Positions 26,707 through 33,388 of a stretch of 33,403 bases of DNA are shown here, in pieces. The first letter of the stretch is position 1; every line of letters begins with the position of its first letter. Source of the stretch: a virus; IMG/VR virus record IMGVR_UViG_3300031566_000216, positions 1 to 33,403 of that record. One strand, written 5' to 3'. The translations under genes were made by a program, and so were the position numbers. The notes under the pieces are model-generated. The model searched no databases. It worked only from the letters and a program-made list of their open reading frames with translations, and had not been told where the DNA came from.

Positions 26707-26910
26707 TTAAATTTTCTTTTGTAAAGCTGATTTGCGCCATACATATTCAATACAACTTTTATTTTTTATAGTTTGACAATTTAGTTTTTCGCATATGTTA
26801 AAATTTACAACATCACAGGCATCACAGCTTGGCAGATTAACATATAATATTCCATCAATTTCAACGTGACAATCGTCTATAATGTTTAATGATGAGAATT
26901 TTGTGTTCAT
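26707..26910 (-). CDS. Small Cys-rich protein (67 aa)
   Basis: 67 residues. 'LPSCDACDVVNFNICEKLNC' holds C-x2-C and C-x4-C spacing, with one more Cys near residue 53; a metal or disulfide role is possible. The N-terminal part 'DDCHVEIDGILYVNL' is beta-like. AAAGGAGAAACAA precedes the ATG. Function unknown. Confidence 0.5.
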   Translation of the reverse strand: MNTKFSSLNIIDDCHVEIDGILYVNLPSCDACDVVNFNICEKLNCQTIKNKSCIEYVWRKSALQKKI

Positions 26911-26949
26911 TTGTTTCTCCTTTTCATTTGTTCTGAGATTTTTTTAAGC

Positions 26950-27384
26950 TCACTTTATTTCTATTGATTGTTGACCTTCAACATATAAATGGTCAATCAC
27001 TTCTTGAATCTTGCTTCCCTGTTTTCTAATCTCTTTTGCACTGCTCCAAGATATAGGAACTATTTTTGTTTCCAGTAAATTGGGAAAGCCATTTGTAATA
27101 AGATAATCCTCATAATTTTTTATCGCAGGATTAAGTTTCTTTGGTGCCGATTTTAAAGTCAAAGTCTTTTCAGATCCGTCTACGCTTAAAAAAAGAATCT
27201 TGCTTGCGTTATCGGTTTTCATCTCTTCAATAACATTTCCAGATATAGCAATTTCCATTTCTCTCAATTGTTGCTTAATCTTTTTAACAACTTCAAGAGA
27301 TACCGCTTTCACCTCTGCCGGAAACGCTCCTGGATTATTTGCAACATCGGCAAGGGTTAAGTTATCCTTTACGATAATATCCAT
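26950..27384 (-). CDS. Hypothetical protein in the recombination operon (144 aa)
   Basis: 144 residues, MDIIVKDNLTLADVANNPGA. Its start is in a TAATG overlap with the Erf stop, with AAGGAGGCTCAA upstream. An N-terminal helical region ('LEVVKKIKQQLREMEIAISG') precedes a mixed region 'LKSAPKKLNPAIKNYEDYL'. No motif recognised. Genes at this place after Erf/RecT often encode partners of the annealase, which is only inference. Confidence 0.5.
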   Translation of the reverse strand: MDIIVKDNLTLADVANNPGAFPAEVKAVSLEVVKKIKQQLREMEIAISGNVIEEMKTDNASKILFLSVDGSEKTLTLKSAPKKLNPAIKNYEDYLITNGFPNLLETKIVPISWSSAKEIRKQGSKIQEVIDHLYVEGQQSIEIK

Positions 27385-27989
27385 TATTGAGCCTCCTTAA
27401 TAAAATTTCTTACTTTTTCCATAGCTTCATTCTGTTCTTTAAGTTCTGATTCTGTCCATGTTTTAATTGTTCTCTGCTGTACAAGTGAATCAAGTTCTTT
27501 GATAGTTTTAGTTTTGTTGATTATTTCTAGGATTGCTTTCTGGTTTCCATGTTCTTTCTTTGTATCCGATTTCCCGTCATTGTGAAAATCTGCATCTTTG
27601 GAAACATGGTTTGCGTCATCGTCATCTTCAGAGCTGATATTTAAAAAAGCTGATAGTTGATATCTTCTCCCGTAAGTAATCGCCGAGCCTTGCCCCTGTG
27701 CGGTTGCTTTCTCTGCTGACATCTGCAACTTATCGGAAATAATAAACTGCCCTGATGTGTGGTAAATTCCGGTTTCTATTGAAACAAATCTGTCATCTGT
27801 TGAAACATTCTGAATGATAACAAGACCATGTTTAGTGAGTATCGGCCTAACCTGTGACACTATACTATCTAATGGTGCATATTTCTTTTTAAAAAACGGG
27901 TTAACCGCAGTGTTCTTTGGATTGATTATCTCTGCGTTTGCTTCTGATAAAGCCTTGATAATTAAGTTTAACTCTCCCGATTGTTTCAT
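27384..27989 (-). CDS. erf: ERF-family single-strand annealing protein
   Basis: 201 residues. Diagnostic stretches are 'KKYAPLDSIVSQVRPILTKH' and 'TAQGQGSAITYGRRYQLSAF' followed by 'LNISSEDDDDAN', the core of the ERF superfamily (typical P22 Erf region). It anneals complementary single strands during phage recombination and circularisation. The C-terminal 65 residues are polar and variable. GGAGGGATTCAA precedes the ATG, which overlaps the preceding gene by four bases. Confidence 0.88.
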   Translation of the reverse strand: MKQSGELNLIIKALSEANAEIINPKNTAVNPFFKKKYAPLDSIVSQVRPILTKHGLVIIQNVSTDDRFVSIETGIYHTSGQFIISDKLQMSAEKATAQGQGSAITYGRRYQLSAFLNISSEDDDDANHVSKDADFHNDGKSDTKKEHGNQKAILEIINKTKTIKELDSLVQQRTIKTWTESELKEQNEAMEKVRNFIKEAQ

Positions 27990-28252
27990 TTGAATCCCTC
28001 CATTTTCATTTGAATTCTATCCTCATGCTGTGTGATTAATTTCTCCCCGTTCATGTCGTCTATGTAAGCGTCAATCTTTTGCTTAATTCTTATCTCCAGA
28101 GCGTCATATACAAGTTGTGCTGTTGCGTCATCAAGTTCAATCTCTTTTCCGTTTACCGTTAGTATAACTTTATCAACTGTTAATTCCGGGCTGATAGTTA
28201 TGTTACAATCTATAACGGCGTTAAGGTCATCATATGCATTGTACTCAAACAT
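27986..28252 (-). CDS. Hypothetical protein before Erf (88 aa)
   Basis: 88 residues, MFEYNAYDDLNAVIDCNITI then 'VDKVILTVNGKEIELDDATA'. A mixed beta-alpha pattern with a helical C-terminus; no family recognised. It couples to Erf through ATGA and to the preceding mini-gene through TAATG. Probably a recombination or DNA-binding accessory. Confidence 0.5.
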   Translation of the reverse strand: MFEYNAYDDLNAVIDCNITISPELTVDKVILTVNGKEIELDDATAQLVYDALEIRIKQKIDAYIDDMNGEKLITQHEDRIQMKMEGFK

Positions 28253-28401
28253 TAGTCATCCTCTCTTTTTGCAGTAAATAATTTTAACATATCGTGGAAT
28301 AAATTATTTACTTGCTTCCCTTTTTTTTTGTACTCGATTTGAAGATTTTTGAAAGTTTCTTCATCTTCATCGCTTACTGATGTAATCGTTATTCTTGTCA
28401 T
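28252..28401 (-). CDS. Small ribbon-helix-helix-like protein (49 aa)
   Basis: 49 residues, MTRITITSVSDEDEETFKNL then 'QIEYKKKGKQVNNLFHDMLK'. A short N-terminal beta strand followed by two helices resembles Arc/MetJ-type (ribbon-helix-helix) DNA binders; this is by shape only. GGGGGTTAGA lies upstream, and the stop overlaps the next start as TAATG. Confidence 0.4.
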   Translation of the reverse strand: MTRITITSVSDEDEETFKNLQIEYKKKGKQVNNLFHDMLKLFTAKREDD

Positions 28402-28417
28402 TCTAACCCCCTTTTTT

Positions 28418-28437
28418 GCCGGTATATTTCAACCGGC
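28418..28437 (-). other. Hairpin before the 49-residue gene
   Basis: GCCGGT and ACCGGC form a 6-bp stem in the 45-base gap after the first gene of the operon, just upstream of the ribosome binding site. No U-run on the minus strand; possible translation or stability control. Confidence 0.4.
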
Positions 28438-28446
28438 GTTATTATT

Positions 28447-28695
28447 TTATTTTAAATCGTCTATAAGTTCTTGTGCTTGCATAATTCGTCTTTTTATTTG
28501 AGATATTTCATATCTGACTTTTTTTATATCGTCAAATTTTTCGTGAAATCCAGGCATTCCATTTTCTTTTTCATATTTTTCTGGCTTCCCGTCTAATAAT
28601 GTTTCTATTTCGCTTTCCATTTTTGCTATCGCAGTGTTATAAATTACAATGTCGTTTTCTTTTTTTTCTATAAATAATTTGTCATTTGCGTTCAT
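28447..28695 (-). CDS. Coiled-coil protein (82 aa), first gene of the early operon
   Basis: 82 residues, MNANDKLFIEKKENDIVIYN. Two long helices, rich in Lys/Glu/Ile, with a short break at 'GKPEKYEKENGMPG', suggest a helical hairpin. It is the first gene after the promoter at 28731-28758 and has AAAAGGAGATTACAA upstream, so it is likely made early. Function unknown. Confidence 0.5.
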   Translation of the reverse strand: MNANDKLFIEKKENDIVIYNTAIAKMESEIETLLDGKPEKYEKENGMPGFHEKFDDIKKVRYEISQIKRRIMQAQELIDDLK

Positions 28696-28730
28696 TTTGT
28701 AATCTCCTTTTGTTTTCTCTATCTATTAAC

Positions 28731-28758
28731 AATGTAATACATAGGAATTAAATGTCAA
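28731..28758 (-). promoter_or_regulatory. Early promoter of the recombination operon
   Basis: TTGACA (28758-28753), 16-base spacer, TACATT (28736-28731), about 35 bases before the first gene. It lies after the terminator at 28821-28854, so the operon has its own start. Confidence 0.6.
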
Positions 28759-28819
28759 GTTTTATTTAACTTTTTTTATATTTTTATTGACTTTTATTGA
28801 AAAAGTGAAGAAATAAGTG

Positions 28820-28889
28820 TAAAAAAAGCCGGATAGTGTTTAGTTATCCGGCTTCCAAAAGGAGGAGTATGAAGGTTGTCGTGGAGGAC
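28820..28889 (-). ncRNA. Putative sRNA with two anti-Shine-Dalgarno motifs
   Basis: Between a promoter (28924-28895) and a strong terminator the RNA would be about 70 nt and contains no minus-strand ORF. Its single-stranded part carries AGUCCUCC near the 5' end and CUCCUCCUUUUGG before the terminator stem. Both are complementary to ribosome binding sites of the GGAGGAC type used by this phage. It could pair with many mRNAs or sequester ribosomes. It occupies most of the 230-base gap between the lipoprotein and the early operon. Confidence 0.6.
28821..28854 (-). terminator. Strong intrinsic terminator of the sRNA
   Basis: AAGCCGGATA and TATCCGGCTT form a perfect 10-bp stem (28854-28826) with a 9-base loop, followed by seven U (28827-28821) that pair with the flanking A run. 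Confidence 0.9.
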
Positions 28890-28894
28890 TTTTT

Positions 28895-28924
28895 TATATA
28901 AAGTTATACATTGTATAATGTCAA
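28895..28924 (-). promoter_or_regulatory. Promoter of the anti-SD sRNA
   Basis: TTGACA (28924-28919), 18-base spacer, TATATA (28900-28895). It overlaps the end of the lipoprotein gene only by a few bases before its stop at 28926. Confidence 0.6.
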
Positions 28925-28925
28925 G

Positions 28926-29210
28926 TTATTTTCTCATTAGAAGCAAGCAATCCTTGAAATCCATTTTATTTTCTTTTAACACTGGATTAAGACAGGCCTT
29001 GAAATCATTTGCAGACTTGCACCCATCCGCAAGGCTTAAACACACGCTTTTGTCTGGATTGTTTTGGTTAAGGTAAAGGCACTTTATAAAGACCTGACAA
29101 GATGGTTCAAATCCGGTTGTATCCTGTTCTTTTAGATCACATCCGCAAAGCATAACTATAAAAGCAACGGCAAAAAGCATTGATAATAGCGCTATTTGTT
29201 TTTTATCCAT
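28926..29210 (-). CDS. Cys-rich lipoprotein
   Basis: 94 residues. The N-terminus MDKKQIALLSMLFAVAFIVM then LCGC is a signal peptide with a lipobox; Cys24 would be lipidated. The mature part has six more Cys (in 'PSCQVF', 'IKCLYL', 'SVCLSL', 'DGCKSA', 'KACLNP', 'KDCLLL'), probably in disulfides, so it should sit outside the cytoplasm. Superinfection exclusion or an outer spanin are options; the Cys pattern is unusual for spanins. GGAGAATCTAA precedes the ATG, which overlaps the NrdD-like gene. Confidence 0.6.
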   Translation of the reverse strand: MDKKQIALLSMLFAVAFIVMLCGCDLKEQDTTGFEPSCQVFIKCLYLNQNNPDKSVCLSLADGCKSANDFKACLNPVLKENKMDFKDCLLLMRK

Positions 29211-29370
29211 TTAGATTCTCCGGTACTTTGTAATAAACTCTTTCATCTCTTTCAGCTTTTTTTCCTTTATTGAGGTTATCGTAGCTGCCGAAATAACCGC
29301 TAGTTCTGCTATATCGCTCACAAGGTATAGAAATGGGTTTGTTCTCAACTTTTGGATCAACATGATTCAT
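29203..29370 (-). CDS. Stand-alone NrdD glycyl-radical-like domain (55 aa)
   Basis: 55 residues. Residues 17-46 read 'CERYSRTSGYFGSYDNLNKG' then 'KKAERDERVYY'. This matches the C-terminal end of anaerobic ribonucleotide reductase NrdD, where a 'C-E-x-Y-S-R...G-Y ... N-x-G-K' stretch carries the radical glycine (here G25) and the zinc site. The rest of NrdD is absent. Small free domains of this kind can act as spare parts that restore oxygen-damaged glycyl-radical enzymes (as YfiD does for pyruvate formate-lyase). GGAGGCCGT precedes the ATG. Confidence 0.6.
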   Translation of the reverse strand: MNHVDPKVENKPISIPCERYSRTSGYFGSYDNLNKGKKAERDERVYYKVPENLNG

Positions 29371-29381
29371 ACGGCCTCCAT

Positions 29382-29567
29382 TTATTTCTTTACGCTCACA
29401 CTAGCGTCAAAAGGCTTCCAGTACAAGCCTTTTTCTTTACTATATCCGATATTAAAAAATAAATTAAGACCTATACCAACAATTACAACTAACAACAAAA
29501 ATCTATTGAATCTCTGTTTTTTTGTATTTCCTAGTCCTTCGTAAAATGCTTTAAAAAACTTAACCAT
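29382..29567 (-). CDS. Small single-pass membrane protein (61 aa), possible lysis protein
   Basis: 61 residues from the ATG at 29567 (MVKFFKAFYEGLGNTKKQRF), with GGGGGGATAAT upstream. Residues about 23-43 ('FLLLVVIVGIGLNLFFNIGY') form one membrane helix; the N-terminus is basic and cytoplasmic by the positive-inside rule. A holin-like or i-spanin-like role is possible because the gene follows a peptidase-like protein and precedes a lipoprotein, but a spanin would usually have a longer outer part. Confidence 0.45.
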   Translation of the reverse strand: MVKFFKAFYEGLGNTKKQRFNRFLLLVVIVGIGLNLFFNIGYSKEKGLYWKPFDASVSVKK

Positions 29568-29577
29568 ATTATCCCCC

Positions 29578-30105
29578 CTAAATTTCAAGCAGCCAAGCAA
29601 AATCATCTTTATTAACTCGTGAAGCCCGCGCCGCAATTACCCCGATACCGCGTTTAGATGTATCTGACAACATCAATATTCCATCTTGAATATAACACGA
29701 CATAAAATGAGATCCGTTAAGTATACGCATTTGATACAGTTTATCAGGGTTAAGCCGGACAGGATTTAATACATCTTCGAACTCTTTAAACTGAATTATT
29801 TCAAAATCGTATTTAAAGATCTTTTTGCAAAGTTCCGTTTTTTGGACTATTATGTTTCCGGTCTCATCACACTGTTTTTTCTTCAGGCAAGTTCTTAAGA
29901 ACTCTTCAAATGTCATTTCGGTTTTACCAGATGCTACATTTAATGCCCAGAATGATATTAAATTGCAATATTTCAATCCGATATCATAAGCCTTTACGTT
30001 CCCGCACTTCAGAACATTATCAATATCAATCTGCAATTGTGATTCCTTATATTGATTATATTCAGAGATTATAGAATTAATCTTTTCTATCTTATCATGC
30101 ATCAT
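29578..30105 (-). CDS. Putative papain/C39-like peptidase (DUF261-type)
   Basis: 175 residues from the ATG at 30105 (MMHDKIEKINSIISEYNQYK). The layout is compatible with a papain-like enzyme: Cys in 'AYDIGLKYCNLISFWALN' on a helix, then 'MTFEEFLRTC', and 'LNGSHFMSCYIQDGILMLSD' with the His before a beta strand and a later Asp ('SDTSKRGIG'). This resembles DUF261-type phage proteins seen close to holins. It could cut peptidoglycan cross-links and act as endolysin; no other endolysin candidate is in the window. The active site is inferred, not proven. Confidence 0.35.
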   Translation of the reverse strand: MMHDKIEKINSIISEYNQYKESQLQIDIDNVLKCGNVKAYDIGLKYCNLISFWALNVASGKTEMTFEEFLRTCLKKKQCDETGNIIVQKTELCKKIFKYDFEIIQFKEFEDVLNPVRLNPDKLYQMRILNGSHFMSCYIQDGILMLSDTSKRGIGVIAARASRVNKDDFAWLLEI

Positions 30106-30820
30106 CGGAGATATCCTCACATCCCCTTATCTTAGTGTTGGCTCCCCCCCACGTTGATGTAGTTGATGCTGATCCCTTACGACATCCAAACGCATAATTA
30201 CAAGCGTTAAAGGCATAACCAGCAGTACCACCTGTACCTGTACCGGTGCAATTAACTAAATTATTACAGGAATAATATCCGCTACCTGTGCCGGATGTCC
30301 CCGTTGCAGTTGAGATACATTCGTTCAGATTATTACTCCCATAGAACCCGATTGCATTAGTACTTCCTGTAACAGTTGCAGAACAATTTCTTATATTTGC
30401 ACATCTATAGAAACTATATACCTCTCCCGTTCCACTCGCCACAACATTAAGACCAATAATTTCAAACTTGGGATCTGTCGGAAGACTGGAGTAACCTATC
30501 CCAAAATGTCCATTAGGTAATGATGTAGCTGTTAATGTTGCACCGTTTATAGCATGTATTTTTTCCACTGTGGCAGGTATTATGGTTAGTGCCGCTCTTG
30601 TAACACTTGCTGTAAATAAAACATTCTTTGCATCTAACCAAGTACCGGAGGCTACAAGTGTATCGAAAGCTGTTTGTGAATCTACTACATAATCGTAGTT
30701 TAAATTTATGTTTCCTATTGTTATTCTTCTCGTTGTTCCGCCGACCTCTTGCACTACCGTGCTGTCCGTACTTTCGGGCTTCGATTTTAGCGTGAAATCG
30801 TTTATTTCTTTGTTTGCCAT
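30095..30820 (-). CDS. Tail fibre-like beta-helix protein with Cys ladder
   Basis: 241 residues. After an N-terminal adaptor (MANKEINDFTLKSKPESTDS ... 'TRRITIGNINLNYDYVVDSQ') residues about 135-230 hold repeats 'YRCANIRNCSATVTGSTNAI', 'SCNNLVNCTGTGTG', 'NACNYAFGCRKGS': each turn of a parallel beta-helix has C-x(n)-C at the same place. The 'A-x-x-A-F-x-x-C' style is common in phage fibre solenoids. It probably forms a distal fibre or tail tip. GGGGAATATC precedes the ATG. Confidence 0.55.
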   Translation of the reverse strand: MANKEINDFTLKSKPESTDSTVVQEVGGTTRRITIGNINLNYDYVVDSQTAFDTLVASGTWLDAKNVLFTASVTRAALTIIPATVEKIHAINGATLTATSLPNGHFGIGYSSLPTDPKFEIIGLNVVASGTGEVYSFYRCANIRNCSATVTGSTNAIGFYGSNNLNECISTATGTSGTGSGYYSCNNLVNCTGTGTGGTAGYAFNACNYAFGCRKGSASTTSTWGGANTKIRGCEDISDDA

Positions 30821-30829
30821 GATATTCCC

Positions 30830-32572
30830 CTATGTTGGTATTTCGCTTATATATTTTAACGTCAATGTAATCGTCCATGTATCAAGATTTTTGTCAATTC
30901 CTATTATCTCCCATATTGACCGGGAATATGTTGCAGTATTTCTACATTTCGGATCTGCGTAAATAAAATCCATAATCTCTAAATCGTAATGTTGGAATTT
31001 TACTTGTCTTGTAACAATATCAGTTGGTGCTTTAGAGCTTAACATTATTGTTTCTGATTTAAGGGCCGCTGATGCTGCGTCTGTCAAACCTGTCTGAAAA
31101 GTCTTAGACTGTTTAGAATTGTAAATACCATAAACAGCATCTTCATAATCCGTATTTACATAATCAGAATATTCGTTTTTCTTTTGATCTTTTTTGTACT
31201 GTACTATGCATGAGCTCAAAAACTCTGATGTGTTATTTTTAATTGTTGGCTCTCCGAACCAATCGTCTTTATAAATTGTCTTAACAGGTGTTCTTGTATC
31301 GTCAAATATTCTTATTGTTAACAGTCCGCTATCTTTTGGAAAAAATAGTCCGTCAATATCATTGCATAGGTCTTCTATTGCTTTGTTTAGCTTTGTTTGT
31401 TTGTTTATGTAGAGCGAGTCTTTTCTTGCGCTCACCGCGGTTGATGCAGCGTCCACCTCGGTTGTATCATAACTATATTGATCGTACGGAGTGTCACCAT
31501 AGTTTTCCAAAAGATCTTTTATTATTTCAACACCGTTTCCCTCTAACGCTCCGCCGATTGAGCATCCCTGAAAGTCTGCTGTTACTCCGGTATATTTACC
31601 GCCAACCAACGCTTTTGTTATTGTAAATGTCCCCGCCGTTAAATCTACGTTCGCACTCGCTACCGCCACCCCGTCAACGTATGCTTGGGTAAATGCAATC
31701 GCATCATGATATTCTGTATCCATAAAATGAAAGGAGACAGGATCTGTAACCGCTTCAGATAGACACATACAAGGCGCATTGTAAATCTTTCCGTATGCAA
31801 TCGGTTTTAACTTTCCTTCATTTGTAGTTTTTAGGTTTCCGTATTCTGCAACTGTATACGCATTATACGGAATCGGATTAGTCATCCCGGATCTAACATC
31901 GTCATTGTCGATTGTGATATCGTGCCAAGACTGAGAATAGTTTCCAATCAATCCGCTATATATTTTTTTATATGCAGAATATTCGTCTCCATATTCTCCT
32001 ATAAGTATTCTTGATGGTTTTCGGAATGTTTTCCTGTCGTTCCAATTGTCATATTTTCCATCTTCGTTTATTAGTTTAACTGTTCCCTGCGAGAATTTCA
32101 GCATTCCGAAAAAAAGCGGATCTTTTGATTTCTTAACTCCGAAGACTGAAGAGATCCTATTTTCGTAATACATATCGTTAATATATAGGATATCAAGATT
32201 CTTGCAGAATCCGTATATAACTCCAAATTGTATTTCTTTGTCAAATGGTTCATCCCAATTTTCGAAGCAGATATATAAAGTAGTTGTTACACTGTCGTAA
32301 TACCACCGCTTTTGATTTATTACTAAAGCAGCGACACTGTCAACCTCGGTATAATATACGTTATTAACCGATAGTGAAATTGTAGTATAAACAACTGTAT
32401 TCTGATTACTGTAATATCCGGTATTCCCGTTGTCATCTGTAACGACTACAACTCCCGGCGTAAGAATAAGTTTCCAAACGCCCGGAACATGATTTAAAAA
32501 CTTACTCAAAACAGCCGGATCTCCGGTCTCATAGAGTACAATTTTTCTTTTTAGTGGGTTGTTAAATCTCAT
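30830..32572 (-). CDS. Large tail/baseplate structural protein (tail hub-like)
   Basis: 580 residues. It has beta-rich segments with 'MYYENRISSVFGVKKSKDPL', 'FGMLKFSQGTVKLINEDGKY', 'KIYSGLIGNYSQSWHDITID'. The repeated 'G-x-x-x-L-x-x-x-D-G-x-Y-D' and 'Y-S-G-x-I' style is seen in phage tail hub or distal tail proteins. The C-terminal half 'AIEDLCNDIDGLFFPKDSGL', 'LTIRIFDDTRTPVKTI' resembles baseplate components that contact the tape measure. Exact family not recognised. The gene is in the late operon with its neighbours spaced only 4-10 bases. Confidence 0.5.
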   Translation of the reverse strand: MRFNNPLKRKIVLYETGDPAVLSKFLNHVPGVWKLILTPGVVVVTDDNGNTGYYSNQNTVVYTTISLSVNNVYYTEVDSVAALVINQKRWYYDSVTTTLYICFENWDEPFDKEIQFGVIYGFCKNLDILYINDMYYENRISSVFGVKKSKDPLFFGMLKFSQGTVKLINEDGKYDNWNDRKTFRKPSRILIGEYGDEYSAYKKIYSGLIGNYSQSWHDITIDNDDVRSGMTNPIPYNAYTVAEYGNLKTTNEGKLKPIAYGKIYNAPCMCLSEAVTDPVSFHFMDTEYHDAIAFTQAYVDGVAVASANVDLTAGTFTITKALVGGKYTGVTADFQGCSIGGALEGNGVEIIKDLLENYGDTPYDQYSYDTTEVDAASTAVSARKDSLYINKQTKLNKAIEDLCNDIDGLFFPKDSGLLTIRIFDDTRTPVKTIYKDDWFGEPTIKNNTSEFLSSCIVQYKKDQKKNEYSDYVNTDYEDAVYGIYNSKQSKTFQTGLTDAASAALKSETIMLSSKAPTDIVTRQVKFQHYDLEIMDFIYADPKCRNTATYSRSIWEIIGIDKNLDTWTITLTLKYISEIPT

Positions 32573-32575
32573 TGT

Positions 32576-33388
32576 TTACCATGATAATGACGCAATTAAT
32601 GTAGTAGCTGATCCAGAATTTATTGCCAATGTTGTTCGAACCCCCCCAGTTGTCATCACATAAATATCAATGTAAGACGCATTTGAACGCCTTGCAATTG
32701 CTACAATATATGTCGTGCCCCCTTGATAAACCGCTCCGCTTATTGACATTATATCACCCACATTTGGTAATAATGGACTCCACACGGTAAATAATGAAGC
32801 TTCAGTAACCGCAGTTCCAAAAAAAGATGAGTTATATTTTTGTCTTGCATCTATTTTGTTAGTCAAATTTAATGTTGTTATGTTTCCGGTTGCTATGTTC
32901 GCGGTTGTTATGTTTCCTGTTGTTATGGTTGCAGTTGTTATTGTAGCCCCTGTTGTTGCAATAACTACTGATGTTAATGTTATACATCCTAGAGTCGTTG
33001 CATTTAATTTAGCAAGACTAATAGTATCTTCGTGCATTATTACTTGCTTTGTAGTCCATACTCCTGCGGATTTAGCAAATCTATAGTTTAGATATTTCTT
33101 CGATGCGTCAGCACCAGTCCCGTAATACCCTTGTTTTGTATCCGACCAAGTCGGTGCAGTGGTGGTATATTCCGCCGTAAAGCTTGACGCTCCACCAGTA
33201 CACATAACATAATAATATGCGTCAGCTCCGGCGCTATTGCTTATGGCCTCTTCTGCGGTAACTTCGTAGAATGATCCATTTATTTCTATACATGATCCGA
33301 TTGCAATTGCAGACAAAGATGTATTTTCAAAGTTAGTCAAAGAAACGGTATGATTTCCTTTATAATCTTTATCTAGTGTTAACTGCAT
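32576..33388 (-). CDS. Tail tip/baseplate protein with Thr-rich beta-solenoid
   Basis: 270 residues, MQLTLDKDYKGNHTVSLTNF. Residues about 135-180 are a ladder of 'T-I-T-T-x-x-I' units ('TITTATITTGNITTANIATG' then 'NITTLNLTNK'), a short beta-solenoid typical of fibre attachment or knob linkers. The last 85 residues form a beta-rich domain. It lies upstream of the large hub-like protein. Function in host binding is inference. The upstream gene is not visible (33389-33403 shows no clear ribosome binding site). Confidence 0.5.
   Translation of the reverse strand: MQLTLDKDYKGNHTVSLTNFENTSLSAIAIGSCIEINGSFYEVTAEEAISNSAGADAYYYVMCTGGASSFTAEYTTTAPTWSDTKQGYYGTGADASKKYLNYRFAKSAGVWTTKQVIMHEDTISLAKLNATTLGCITLTSVVIATTGATITTATITTGNITTANIATGNITTLNLTNKIDARQKYNSSFFGTAVTEASLFTVWSPLLPNVGDIMSISGAVYQGGTTYIVAIARRSNASYIDIYVMTTGGVRTTLAINSGSATTLIASLSW

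Noticed and set aside
28869-28901. Plus-strand decapeptide frame after GGAGG in the sRNA region
   Set aside because: Spacing from GGAGG to ATG is only 3 bases and no plus-strand promoter is convincing; the minus-strand promoter and terminator explain the sequence better.
29103-29125. GGTTCAAATCC, a tRNA T-arm-like stretch on the plus strand
   Set aside because: The flanking bases do not form a T-stem, acceptor or anticodon arm, and the site lies inside the lipoprotein gene.
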